Shown here: piece after piece, positions 32,277 to 41,270 of the stretch
Position numbering within the stretch: the first letter of the stretch is position 1
Layout of the letters: each line of letters opens with the position of its first letter
NCBI RefSeq assembly: GCF_003710915.1
Contig: NZ_RHHR01000060.1
Location: forward strand, 1 to 41,350
Origin: Brevibacillus invocatus
GTDB taxonomy: Bacteria > Bacillota > Bacilli > Brevibacillales > Brevibacillaceae
DNA length: 41,350 bases
Direction of reading: 5' to 3'
The notes under the pieces: generated by a model
Told to the model about the DNA's origin: nothing
The model's database searches: none
What the model saw: the letters and a program-made list of their open reading frames with translations, nothing else
Made by a program: the position numbers and the translations under genes

Positions 32277-33494
32277 ATGGTACAACCTAACAAACGCACA
32301 ATCCTGTGGAGCATCTTCGCTTTGTTTGTGATTTCCATGAATTTGCGTGCGGCGATTACCTCCATATCCCCGGTGTTGAAAGATATACAGTCCGACTTGC
32401 ATATTTCTAGCATAACGGTTAGCCTGCTCACTTCTATCCCAGTTTTTTGCATGGGAATTTTTGCACCAGTCGCGGGAAAGCTTAGCGATCGTTGGGGAAT
32501 CGAACGGACCATTGCTTTAGCCATTTTACTGATCGGGGCATCTACAGCTTTGCGCCTCGTGTCCACATTTTCATCCCTTTTATTGCTGACAGCCGTTTTG
32601 GCAGGGATCGGAATTGCGATAGCAGGTCCATTGATTTCCGGCTTTATCAAGGAACACTTTCCGCAACACTCTTCCGCCATGATCGGGGTATACTCTGCCG
32701 GAATGGGCATTGGCGCTTCCCTGAGTGCTGGATTGGTCGTGCCTGTCATGGAGCTTTTTCATCAGTCATGGAATATTGCTTTAGCCGTTTGGTCGGTATT
32801 TGCGGTCATGGGCATCCTCGTCTGGATTCCAATCATGAAAAAGTCAGCCCAGAAGAAAACAGAATCCGCCCTTTCTCCCCAGCCTAAAACCACACTGCCT
32901 TGGGGGAATCGATACGCATGGCGCCTGACGCTCATGTTTGGCCTTCAATCAGGTACCTACTATTCCTTCGCTACCTGGTTGGCACCGAAAGCCCTAGAGA
33001 TGGGATACACCAGCTCGTATGCCGCAACGACCGCTACTGTTTTTTCCATCGTTCAGATGTTAGGCAGCTTGATCATACCCCTTTTCCTGGATCGCAACGT
33101 AAATCGAAAGCCTTGGCTGATCCTCAGTGCGATGAGCTCGATGCTGGGTATCGTCTTACTGCTGACTGGAATGGCTTCACCTGTGCTTTGCGCGGTACTG
33201 ATGGGAATAGGCGCCGGTGGACTGTTTCCCTTGACGATGATTCTGCCCCTAGATGAGACTTCTACACCAAAAGAAGCCAGTCAGTGGACGGCGATGATTC
33301 AATTCGGCGGCTATTTGATTAGCGGGATTGTGCCGATCGTCGTGGGAGCTGTGAAAGATATGACGAATACCTACAACTATGCCTTCATGGCCCTGCTCTT
33401 CGTTTTTGCAGCGGTGATTCTTCTATCGTTAAAGGTGCGAAAGAAAAGAGAAGCTCCCATCCCGCTCCAAGAAGAAAAAGCTGCCAGCCTGTAA
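32277..33494 (+). CDS. MFS transporter, CynX/NimT family
   Basis: 405 residues with twelve hydrophobic spans. The N-terminus FALFVISMNLRAAITSISPVL is the mark of the CynX/NimT branch (B. subtilis YycB type), followed by the MFS loop 2-3 motif GKLSDRWGIERTI. Members import or export small anions or nitroimidazole-like compounds; the substrate here is not known. The gene is divergent from the XRE-cupin regulator, which is its likely controller. ATG start after GAGAGGCC; a terminator follows. Confidence 0.9.
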   Translation: MVQPNKRTILWSIFALFVISMNLRAAITSISPVLKDIQSDLHISSITVSLLTSIPVFCMGIFAPVAGKLSDRWGIERTIALAILLIGASTALRLVSTFSSLLLLTAVLAGIGIAIAGPLISGFIKEHFPQHSSAMIGVYSAGMGIGASLSAGLVVPVMELFHQSWNIALAVWSVFAVMGILVWIPIMKKSAQKKTESALSPQPKTTLPWGNRYAWRLTLMFGLQSGTYYSFATWLAPKALEMGYTSSYAATTATVFSIVQMLGSLIIPLFLDRNVNRKPWLILSAMSSMLGIVLLLTGMASPVLCAVLMGIGAGGLFPLTMILPLDETSTPKEASQWTAMIQFGGYLISGIVPIVVGAVKDMTNTYNYAFMALLFVFAAVILLSLKVRKKREAPIPLQEEKAASL

Positions 33495-33502
33495 AACGGG
33501 AA

Positions 33503-33549
33503 AAGCCAGTGAGAACACGAGAAAGTGTCACACTGGCTTGCTTTTTTTC
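33503..33549 (+). terminator. Intrinsic terminator of the CynX-type gene
   Basis: AAGCCAGTG (33503-33511) pairs with CACTGGCTT (33531-33539), with additional inner pairing, then a run of seven T. Confidence 0.85.
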
Positions 33550-33657
33550 TTAAAGGTCCAATACGACCGCCATTTCTTTTCCAAACCGGTCGCCGCGATC
33601 CACAAACCCCAACTGAGCGTACAGCCGATGGGCAATCCCCTTTGGCTGTTCATGTAT
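33550..33657 (-). pseudogene. Remnant of a GNAT acetyltransferase (C-terminal tail only)
   Basis: On the minus strand, directly after the stop of the flavin reductase gene and in the same frame, the DNA reads IHEQPKGIAHRLYAQLGFVD and then RGDRFGKEMAVVLDL to a TAA at 33550. This is the last beta-strand region of a GNAT protein (LYxQLGF and a final Met-hydrophobic strand). There is no start codon, acetyl-CoA loop or ribosome-binding site, so it is a fragment. Confidence 0.7.
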
Positions 33658-34203
33658 CTATGTAGCTAGCAAGCGATCACGCAGTCGCTCGGCATCTGCA
33701 ACGGCTTTTTCATCCTCCATAATTTCGCCCGGCTTGTTTCCTTCCCCGATGATGTAGCCTGCAAATGGCATTCCCACGAAGGAAAAGATGTACTGAAACT
33801 GCTGGATGAGGGGCAGGCCTTTGATACGCGGCTCATCTCCGCCTGTCGTAATGACATACGCCTGCTTTTGTCCGAGTGCATCCTTGAACGCATAGCGCTT
33901 GTCACGTAGGCTCTGAGACCAGCGATCCACGAAGTTTTTCATGTGACCGGACATCCCGTACCAGTAGATCGGCGTGGCAAATACGAGGGTATCGTGGGCA
34001 AGTACGGCTTCGATCACTTCATCATAATCATCTGCAACTGCTGCAAAGCCGTCCGGTTCATGTCTTTGGTCCAGAATCGGCAGGATCTTCTTTTCCCGTA
34101 GCCGAATCGTCGTGTGTGGAATCCCCTCTACGGCCAGGTTGGCCAGCAGCTCGGTGTTGCCATTTTCGCGGGAGCTTCCTTGCAGTACCAGAACTTTCAT
34201 CAT
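33658..34203 (-). CDS. NADPH-dependent FMN reductase / flavodoxin-fold oxidoreductase (YwqN-like)
   Basis: 181 residues. The FMN phosphate loop VLVLQGSSRENGNTELL lies at 4-20, the second flavin loop FATPIYWYGMSGHMKNFVDRW at about 75-95, and TTGGDE later on. The size and motifs fit the YwqN/WrbA-like NAD(P)H:quinone or azo reductase group. Two consecutive ATGs (34203 and 34200) both suit the GGAGTGAAGG site. It follows an MFS drug exporter by 74 nt on the same strand, so it may help detoxify compounds that the carrier removes. A GNAT fragment follows its stop codon. Confidence 0.9.
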   Translation of the reverse strand: MMKVLVLQGSSRENGNTELLANLAVEGIPHTTIRLREKKILPILDQRHEPDGFAAVADDYDEVIEAVLAHDTLVFATPIYWYGMSGHMKNFVDRWSQSLRDKRYAFKDALGQKQAYVITTGGDEPRIKGLPLIQQFQYIFSFVGMPFAGYIIGEGNKPGEIMEDEKAVADAERLRDRLLAT

Positions 34204-34277
34204 CCTTCACTCCTGTCCATGAATGGAGCAAAGATCCCCCTGACTGATCAGCCAGAGGGAATCTGAAGCTTTCTGTC

Positions 34278-35471
34278 TTATGCGCGCACAGATTCTACTG
34301 AACGGGCCTGATAGAGCCGTATGGCGATGACCACAGCTCCTCCCAGCATGACAGCAGATAAATAATAGACGGCTCGCGGTCCCTGCCATTCTGCAAAAGC
34401 TCCCATGAGCAGAGCAGACAGGCCGAACATGAGGGAGTCAATCGTATCTTTGGCAGACAGGACGTATGGCAGCCTAGACTCCGACACCGCTTGCTGCAAC
34501 ACGGTTTGCTTGGCAATCAGCTGCATTTGAAATACAGGTCCGAGCATAAAGGAAAACAGCAAGGCGGCCAACGGTTCGCTGCTGCTGGCAAATAATACGG
34601 TAAGTACGCTTGCGCCAATCGTCCCTATGATGATCCAGCGATACAACTGCTGCTGCATTCGCTGTGCAGCCGCCAAAAGGGCGGTTACACCGACGATGGA
34701 GCCAAGCATGTAGCCTGCATTGATGTACCCCCACCACTCCTCGCCCTGCCCCAAGACTTTCAGGACAAAAGGCAGAATGATCGCAGCAATCCACACTCCT
34801 CCAGACAAAGCAACCAGCACATCCATCATGACGATGAGCCGCAGTCTGGGCTCTCTTCGAATCCATTGCCAGCCGGTCAACAGGCTTGTTTTTTCCGGCT
34901 GCTCCGCAAGCTCCGTCCTCTGTGTCGAACCGATGAACAGCATGGCCCATGCAGCCATCGCATAAGCAGCAACCGTTCCCCATAGCACATCCTCAGCGCC
35001 AAGCCAGACAACCGCTATACCACCTGCTGCCCAGCCTGCAAAGTACACGGTCTGATCCGAAGCCGCAAGCAGTCCGTTCGCCCGAAGCAGCCTATCACGA
35101 CTGACCAACCGAGGAACCAGGGCATTTCGCGCAGGGGTAGCCCACCCGTCCAGATAAGCGATAGCTGCAATCAGGATGAACAGGAGCAGCTCCCGCTCAA
35201 TCGCTGCAATAGCCACGATGACGAGCAGTCCGGTCTTCAAGGTTTGCGAGATCAGAAGCAGGCGCTGCAAGGAAAATCGTTGAAAAAGCAAAGGAGCCGT
35301 CAAGCTGCCCAATGACCGCATGGATACGTTCACGACCGGCACCAGTGAAGTGAAAAAAATCGAGTCCGTCGCCGTGAAGATAATCGAAATGATCGCGACA
35401 ATATAAAAAACATCCCCCAGATTGGCCAAAGATTGACCCGCCCAGAGGAATAAAAAACGTTGATTCCACAT
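34278..35471 (-). CDS. MFS transporter, YfiS/macrolide-efflux-like
   Basis: 397 residues with about twelve membrane spans. The opening WNQRFLFLWAGQSLANLGDVFY is typical of the MFS_3/enterobactin-macrolide exporter branch (MefA, YfiS). The central RNALVPRLVSRDRLLRANGLL is the conserved loop between TM4 and TM5 of that branch. Start ATG at 35471, after AGGGGGTTGC; the TTG nine bases earlier sits right against the GGGGG and is less likely. It probably exports a drug-like compound. The flavin reductase gene follows on the same strand. Confidence 0.88.
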   Translation of the reverse strand: MWNQRFLFLWAGQSLANLGDVFYIVAIISIIFTATDSIFFTSLVPVVNVSMRSLGSLTAPLLFQRFSLQRLLLISQTLKTGLLVIVAIAAIERELLLFILIAAIAYLDGWATPARNALVPRLVSRDRLLRANGLLAASDQTVYFAGWAAGGIAVVWLGAEDVLWGTVAAYAMAAWAMLFIGSTQRTELAEQPEKTSLLTGWQWIRREPRLRLIVMMDVLVALSGGVWIAAIILPFVLKVLGQGEEWWGYINAGYMLGSIVGVTALLAAAQRMQQQLYRWIIIGTIGASVLTVLFASSSEPLAALLFSFMLGPVFQMQLIAKQTVLQQAVSESRLPYVLSAKDTIDSLMFGLSALLMGAFAEWQGPRAVYYLSAVMLGGAVVIAIRLYQARSVESVRA

Positions 35472-35523
35472 GACTTGCAACCCCCTGTCGGTTCGTAAAC
35501 ACGCTCATCGCTGCGTTTCAATT

Positions 35524-35537
35524 GGAAACCAGTTTCC
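35524..35537. repeat. GGAAAC-N2-GTTTCC palindrome upstream of the YfiS-like gene
   Basis: GGAAACCAGTTTCC is a perfect 6-2-6 palindrome 53 bp before the MFS start codon, in the gap between two leftward MFS genes. It could be a repressor site; no regulator gene is adjacent. Confidence 0.4.
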
Positions 35538-35595
35538 CAACCGACATCTTCTTACAATGGAGTTGCACCTCATTTCCTTTTTCAAAGTAGCACCA

Positions 35596-36813
35596 TTATA
35601 TTCCAGCTTCTGGTTCCTGTACAGAGCGCTTTCTGAAAAAGCTGTAGTAGACCCAGCCGGCATTGATAAGCAAGAAGGCACTCGTCATCCAGAACACACC
35701 GCTAATGCTGATATAGCCAGCGACGAACCCACCAATCATCGGCCCGAGCATGCTTCCGATGCTGACAAAGCTGTTGTTGTAGCCATATACCCGACTAACC
35801 ATATGGGTTGGAGTCGCTCGACGCAGAAGCGCATTGACGGAAGGCAGCAAGCCCCCTAGTGATAAGCCCAATAAGAATCGGAGCAGGATCAACTGCCACA
35901 CGGCTCCCACAAATCCTTGCGGGATAAACAGCAAGCCAGCAACCACCAGCGAGCCCAACAGCACTTTTTGCGATCCGTATCTGTCGCCAAGCTGCCCGAG
36001 CCGCGGAGCCGCAAAGACATTGGCCACGCCCATCGCCGCCTGTACGATCCCTGCCCACAGCGCTACCTTGGTTCCCTCGTGTCCCAGCAGCTGCGAGATG
36101 TAAATGGGCAGCACAGGCATAATGCTTAACAAGGCGAACTGAATCATGACTGTGACAAAGAAAAGAGTAGGCAGTTCCTTCGAGGAAAAAATGAGCTGAA
36201 AGTCTTCACGAAGACTGGAACGCTCCTGTTTTTCAGGTGGGGTAAACTTCTCATGCACCGTAAAGGTGATGACCAGCGTCGAAACGAACAGCAAGCTGCC
36301 CGTCACCACAAATATCATTCGAAAGCCGATATAGTCCGCCATGATCCCGCCAAACAACGGCCCCATGATCGTCCCCGCGGTAATAAACGATTGCAGCAAG
36401 CCTTGCGCCCATCCGATTTTTTCCTTCGGCACAGATGACGCTACAAGCGCCGTACTGGCAGGTATAATCCCGCCGACCAATCCATTGATCAAACGCAGGC
36501 CGAGCAGCTGCCACAAGCTTCCTGCAAAGCCTGTCAGCGCTACGGTAATGGACATGAAGTAGCCAGAGCGCAAAATCATGATCTTGCGCCCGTGCTTGTC
36601 AGCAAGGTTTCCCCAGATCGGTGAAACCAGTCCCGCTGTCAAAAAATTGGCTCCGAAAATAATACCTGCCCACATCGTGACCTCGTGGGGATCTTCGACG
36701 CCAAAATCCTGCTGAATAAAGAGTGGTAAAAACGGCATGACCATGCTCATGGCCAGCATGCAGAAAAAGAGGCATCCACATAAAACGTACAAGTTCCGAC
36801 GCCATGTCTCCAC
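35596..36813 (-). CDS. MFS multidrug efflux transporter (MdtG/YitG-like)
   Basis: 405 residues, twelve membrane spans. The DHA1-type motif A is present as GNLADKHGRKIMILRSGY and motif C near TAGTIMGPLFGGIMAD, with a second GQLGDRYGSQKVLLG loop in the C-terminal half. These mark a drug:proton antiporter. I prefer the GTG at 36813 (protein starting METWRRNLY), eight bases after GGAGG; the ATG at 36819 overlaps the site. It lies between the YfiS-like MFS gene and the YgaD-like ABC gene, all leftward, in a drug-export cluster. Confidence 0.9.
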   Translation of the reverse strand: METWRRNLYVLCGCLFFCMLAMSMVMPFLPLFIQQDFGVEDPHEVTMWAGIIFGANFLTAGLVSPIWGNLADKHGRKIMILRSGYFMSITVALTGFAGSLWQLLGLRLINGLVGGIIPASTALVASSVPKEKIGWAQGLLQSFITAGTIMGPLFGGIMADYIGFRMIFVVTGSLLFVSTLVITFTVHEKFTPPEKQERSSLREDFQLIFSSKELPTLFFVTVMIQFALLSIMPVLPIYISQLLGHEGTKVALWAGIVQAAMGVANVFAAPRLGQLGDRYGSQKVLLGSLVVAGLLFIPQGFVGAVWQLILLRFLLGLSLGGLLPSVNALLRRATPTHMVSRVYGYNNSFVSIGSMLGPMIGGFVAGYISISGVFWMTSAFLLINAGWVYYSFFRKRSVQEPEAGI

Positions 36814-36896
36814 CGGCATCTCCTCCAATCCTCTGCCCCTCACAAGTGCTGCTCTCTCAAGCTGCGGGCAGATTCCTAGCTAACCCGTTACGGCCT

Positions 36897-38675
36897 CTAT
36901 TGTGGCTCGGTTGCATTTCCCAAATCCTGCACATGCCACAGTGTGTGGTAGACACCGTGCAGCTCCAGGAGTTCTTCATGTCTTCCCTGCTCTACGATTT
37001 GGCCGTCCTTCATGACCACGATTTTGTCGGCATGGGTAATTGTAGACAGTCGATGAGCGACGATGATCGTCGTTCTTCCCTTGGTGAGTCGAGACAAGGA
37101 CTCTTGAATCATGTGCTCGGATTCCAGATCCAGCGCGGATGTGGCTTCATCCAAAATCAGAATGCCCGGATCACGCAGAAACACACGCGCGATGGCAATT
37201 CGTTGCTTCTGCCCACCCGACAGCTTCACGCCGCGCTCTCCCAGTTCGGTCTCATACCCATCTGGCAGCTCCATGATAAAGTCGTGTGCATTGGCAGCCT
37301 GTGCTGCATGAACTACTGCTTCCTGGTCTGCCTCGGGATTGCCCATCAGGATATTTACCTTTGCTGATTCACTGAACAAAATGTTGTCCTGCAATACCAT
37401 CCCAATATGATGGCGCAGGTTGCGCTGTTTCACGTCACGAATATCGATGCCATCGATGGTGATCCTGCCCTCGGACACATCCCAAAAACGCGGTACCAGA
37501 CTGATCAGCGAGGATTTTCCTCCGCCTGACATTCCAACGATGGCTACTGTTTCCCCAGGCTCAATCGTCAAGTTGATCCGATCCAGAACCACGGGTCCCT
37601 CATCGCGGTAACGGAATGACACATTTTCAAAGCGAACTTCACCACGAATCCGTTTGGTTTCCGGATCGACAGGCATTTCCTTGGCATCTGGCTTGTCAGT
37701 TATATCATACGCTTCATCGAGGAACTCAAACATTCGGTCCATCGAAGCGATCGACTGTGTCAAGACTGTAGATGAATTGACCAGTCGGCGCAACGGTGTA
37801 TAGAGACGATCCAGATACACGTAAAACGCGACCAGCGTACCTACACTTAATCCCCCGCCGACGACCTGGTAACCGGCATAGGCAATGACCAGCAGCGGTG
37901 CAATATCTGTCACAGTATTGATGACCGCGAACGTCTTTGCGTTCCAGCGTGTATGGTCCAGCGCCTTTTGCAAGAAGTGATTGTTCTCCTTGGCAAAGTG
38001 CTTGCTCTCATGTTTTTCCAGAGCAAAGCTGCGGATCAAAGACATGCCTCCCACACGCTCATGCAAATGTCCCTGCAAATGGGCGAGTGCTGCCGATCGA
38101 TCCTTGGTTACCTGACGCAATCGCTTGTAGAAATATTTGACTGCGATGCTGTACAGCGGAAATACAATGATCGCAACGATGGTCAACTCCACATCCATGT
38201 AAAACATGACGCCTAGGGTAAGAACGATGGTGATCAGATCGAGCCAGATGTTCATCAACCCGGTCTCGATAAAGCTTTTCGTCGATTCGACATCGTTGAT
38301 GACGCGGGAAATCACTTCACCCGTCTTGTGATTGTTGTAATAGCGCATGGAGAGGCGTTGCAAGTGACCAAACAGCTGATTGCGAATATCAAATAAAATG
38401 CGACTGGATACCCACTGGGCGTAGTACTGACGGACGTACTCAACAGGCGCGCGCACCACTGTAAACAGCAGGAAAGCGCCCAGCATCAGCCAGAACAGCT
38501 GTCGGAGCTTTTCTTCCTGAGGCAAAGGACTGGGTAGAAGATCATCAATCACGTACTTGATTAAGAGCGGCAACAAGAGAGGAATTGCAAATTTGACGAT
38601 GCCAATCAAAATCGTACCGGCGATCTGCTTCCAGTATGGCTTTACATAGCTCATATAACGCCGGATGCTGCTCAA
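36897..38675 (-). CDS. ygaD: ABC exporter, fused permease-ATPase (YgaD-like)
   Basis: 592-residue half-transporter with six N-terminal membrane spans (about 1-310) and a C-terminal ATPase. Visible motifs are Walker A VGMSGGGKSS, Q-loop VLQDNILFS, signature LSGGQKQRIAIARVF, Walker B GILILDEATSALD and H-loop IVAHRL. It belongs to the type IV multidrug/lipid exporter family (MsbA/Sav1866/BmrA-like) and should work as a homodimer. Start is TTG after AAAGGAGGG. The position next to ntdP (ygaC) matches the B. subtilis ygaC-ygaD pair, which supports the name; the substrate is unknown. Confidence 0.92.
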   Translation of the reverse strand: MSSIRRYMSYVKPYWKQIAGTILIGIVKFAIPLLLPLLIKYVIDDLLPSPLPQEEKLRQLFWLMLGAFLLFTVVRAPVEYVRQYYAQWVSSRILFDIRNQLFGHLQRLSMRYYNNHKTGEVISRVINDVESTKSFIETGLMNIWLDLITIVLTLGVMFYMDVELTIVAIIVFPLYSIAVKYFYKRLRQVTKDRSAALAHLQGHLHERVGGMSLIRSFALEKHESKHFAKENNHFLQKALDHTRWNAKTFAVINTVTDIAPLLVIAYAGYQVVGGGLSVGTLVAFYVYLDRLYTPLRRLVNSSTVLTQSIASMDRMFEFLDEAYDITDKPDAKEMPVDPETKRIRGEVRFENVSFRYRDEGPVVLDRINLTIEPGETVAIVGMSGGGKSSLISLVPRFWDVSEGRITIDGIDIRDVKQRNLRHHIGMVLQDNILFSESAKVNILMGNPEADQEAVVHAAQAANAHDFIMELPDGYETELGERGVKLSGGQKQRIAIARVFLRDPGILILDEATSALDLESEHMIQESLSRLTKGRTTIIVAHRLSTITHADKIVVMKDGQIVEQGRHEELLELHGVYHTLWHVQDLGNATEPQ

Positions 38676-38784
38676 CCAAAAGTCCCTCCTTTGGCAAAAT
38701 GTAGATTGTTCTCCACGAAGCGACGACCATACTTCAGAAGACGATATTCACACTTGCGCATACGTAAACATTCTGATACAAGGA

Positions 38785-38814
38785 AATCCCTCCCCCGATT
38801 ACGGGAAAGGGATT
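38785..38814 (-). terminator. Hairpin at the ntdP stop codon, possible terminator
   Basis: On the minus strand a 13-bp stem (38802-38814 with 38785-38797, two G-U pairs, UAAU loop) begins in the ntdP stop codon. The following tail (TTCCTTGT) is only weakly U-rich. Confidence 0.5.
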
Positions 38815-39349
38815 ATTCCTCATCATCTCTTACCAGCTGATAACGATCGTACCAACGCTGAACAAAACCATTTTGAAACGGCCCGCGACGTGCACGCACC
38901 CATTCCACTACCTCGCGCAATGCAGACTGTACGCGCTCCACCACAAATGGAGGGTAATTCATCTGTTTGCTGTGCAAAAGGAATTCCTCTTCATCCAGGA
39001 TGGAATACGTCATATCCGGATATACTTTCACGTCCAGATCATAGTCTATGTAGCTAAGCAGTTGACCTTTCATGCTGAATGGCGAACCGAGATTACAGTA
39101 GTAATAAATACCGTCGTCACGGATCATCGCAATGGTGTTGAACCACTGACCACGACCAAATGTACAAATGGCCGGCTCACGAGTACGCCACTCCCGTCCG
39201 TCTGCCTCTGTCACCTTGACCCGATCGTTACCCCCAATTACCACTGCATCACTGGTATGGATCAGCGTAGTTTTGTCCCAGATACGGTGCAACGAATGGT
39301 CATGTTTATAACTTTCAATGCGGAAATTGGAGCCTGGAGTTGGCGACAT
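38813..39349 (-). CDS. ntdP: Nucleoside tri-/diphosphatase, DUF402 family (YgaC-like)
   Basis: 178 residues. The DUF402 core is clear: WRTREPAICTFGRGQWFNTIAM, then GIYYYCNLGSPF and IDYDLDVKVYPD, which carry the metal-binding Asp residues, then DEEEF. The S. aureus homologue (Sa1684) hydrolyses nucleoside tri- and diphosphates and influences virulence, hence the name; B. subtilis YgaC is the same family. ATG start after AAAGGGGAG. Between ygaD and a GNAT gene on the same strand. Confidence 0.9.
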   Translation of the reverse strand: MSPTPGSNFRIESYKHDHSLHRIWDKTTLIHTSDAVVIGGNDRVKVTEADGREWRTREPAICTFGRGQWFNTIAMIRDDGIYYYCNLGSPFSMKGQLLSYIDYDLDVKVYPDMTYSILDEEEFLLHSKQMNYPPFVVERVQSALREVVEWVRARRGPFQNGFVQRWYDRYQLVRDDEE

Positions 39350-39396
39350 TGACTCTCCCCTTTCTTCTCTTCTCTATCTGATTGGGGACAAGCCTT

Positions 39397-39810
39397 TCAA
39401 GAAGAGAGTTTTTTGGAAAGTGTAACATATTTTTGTACTTCATAACCAAGCGAATGGTAAAAAGGAAGCACTCCTGGATTGTTCTGGTTGACCATGATAA
39501 GCACGCGATTCACGCCTCTTTGCTTGAAGCGCTTCTCGATTGCTTCTACCAGTTGGCGACCAATCCCGGTGCCTTGCATAGTGGGAAGTACAGCCAATCG
39601 ATGAAAGTAGGCACGTGCTCCATCAATCGTGCCTACAACAACTCCGACAACCTTGCCATCCTGTTCTGCAACCATTACCAAATCGCTGTCCCAAGCCAGT
39701 TGCTGGGCCAAATCGTTTAACGACTCTGTTTCCGATTGGTCCAAACCGGTTTCCTGCCAAATACTTGTAATAGCCGAGTAATCACCGAGTCGAAACGGAC
39801 GAATCAGCAT
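39397..39810 (-). CDS. GNAT family N-acetyltransferase
   Basis: 137 residues, a single GNAT domain. The acetyl-CoA loop appears as HRLAVLPTMQGTGIGRQLVEAIEKRF (Q-x-x-G-x-G), followed by VNRVLIMVNQNNPGVLPFYHSLGYE. The first strands, IRPFRLGDYSAITSIW, are RimI-like. The substrate cannot be told. ATG eight bases after AAGGAGG. It lies 47 nt upstream of ntdP and may share its transcript. Confidence 0.9.
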   Translation of the reverse strand: MLIRPFRLGDYSAITSIWQETGLDQSETESLNDLAQQLAWDSDLVMVAEQDGKVVGVVVGTIDGARAYFHRLAVLPTMQGTGIGRQLVEAIEKRFKQRGVNRVLIMVNQNNPGVLPFYHSLGYEVQKYVTLSKKLSS

Positions 39811-39920
39811 ATGCTGCCTCCTTCGTAGCCTTCTTCACCTATTGTACACCAGATGGACAACTTTGTCTTGTCTGTGAGCAATCCTATCTCTCCATATCGT
39901 GCCCAAATATCCAGCCGTAC

Positions 39921-40691
<771 letters not shown>

Positions 40692-40706
40692 CTATCACAC
40701 CAACTA

Positions 40707-40723
40707 TTAGTATCTGGTACTAA
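40707..40723 (-). promoter_or_regulatory. FapR-like operator upstream of fabL
   Basis: TTAGTATCTGGTACTAA is a 17-bp near-perfect palindrome (TTAGTA / TACTAA arms) close to the FapR box of Bacillales lipid genes. It lies about 20 bp downstream of the -10, a position that would block transcription. Confidence 0.6.
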
Positions 40724-40742
40724 ATTCTGAAATCCCGTTATC

Positions 40743-40748
40743 ATTATA
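40743..40748 (-). promoter_or_regulatory. -10 element of the fabL promoter
   Basis: Minus strand TATAAT with a weak -35 (TGGCAA, 18 nt upstream). The predicted start lies between it and the FapR-like palindrome. Confidence 0.45.
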
Positions 40749-40878
40749 CATCTCTCTTCCCGCTTTTGCCACCAGATGCTCTCGTTACACATGATTGCAA
40801 AGCTAAATCAAGAGCATACTAAGCATGATCCACCAAGCCGCACTTGCTACAAAAGGAACGTGAAGGGGGAACAAAAGG

Positions 40879-41103
40879 ATGTACATAGGACGGGAACTCG
40901 ATGAGTTGACCATGACATCAATCGACCGTTGGGAAACCACCGAACTGCTGTATTATCATCACATCTTTTCCCAGCTGGCACCCTATCTCAGTGCGGAGGG
41001 AGCATCCCTTCATGTAAAGGTGATCCGCGAGTTGGAATCCAGAGGCCCTGTCGGAGGGGACAGAGGCGGATGGGATCATTCCTCTTCCCCCATCTACGAC
41101 TAG
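40879..41103 (+). CDS. 74-residue protein of unknown function
   Basis: ATG after AAGGGGGAAC. The sequence opens MYIGRELDELTMTSIDRWE, has a central helical YYHHIFSQLAPYLSAEG segment, and ends in a Gly/Ser-rich acidic tail. No membrane span, no cysteine. It looks like a small cytosolic Bacillales protein of unknown role. Divergent from fabL; a microprotein gene follows 21 nt later. Confidence 0.7.
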   Translation: MYIGRELDELTMTSIDRWETTELLYYHHIFSQLAPYLSAEGASLHVKVIRELESRGPVGGDRGGWDHSSSPIYD

Positions 41104-41124
41104 TTGATAAAGGAGGAGATCGAC

Positions 41125-41223
41125 TTGAAGACAAAATCCACTTCCAGTCAGGTTGGAACGATAGTAGGTCTTGTCTTGTTCAGCATTCTCGCGATGATCG
41201 GCTTGATCTACATGTTTTGGTAG
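41125..41223 (+). CDS. 32-residue single-span membrane microprotein
   Basis: TTG start six bases after AGGAGGAG. A short polar N-terminus (KTKSTSSQ) is followed by about 22 hydrophobic residues (VGTIVGLVLFSILAMIGLIY) and MFW, ending in TAG at 41221. The perfect Shine-Dalgarno, clean membrane span and immediate terminator argue for a real gene; function unknown. Likely co-transcribed with the 74-residue ORF. Confidence 0.65.
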   Translation: MKTKSTSSQVGTIVGLVLFSILAMIGLIYMFW

Positions 41224-41226
41224 AAT

Positions 41227-41270
41227 AAAAGGCGGGTTGCGGCCAAAAGGACGGCTGTAACCCGCTTTTG
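41227..41270 (+). terminator. Intrinsic terminator after the microprotein gene
   Basis: GCGGGTT (41232-41238) pairs with AACCCGC (41259-41265), flanked by AAAAG and TTTT. The remaining 80 bases to the window end show no gene or clear signal. Confidence 0.75.

Noticed and set aside
34220..34260. Imperfect inverted repeat CCCCCTGACTGATCAGCCAGAGGG between the YfiS-like and flavin reductase genes
   Set aside because: It could be a weak leftward terminator or attenuator, but there is no U tract and one arm has mismatches; not strong enough to list.
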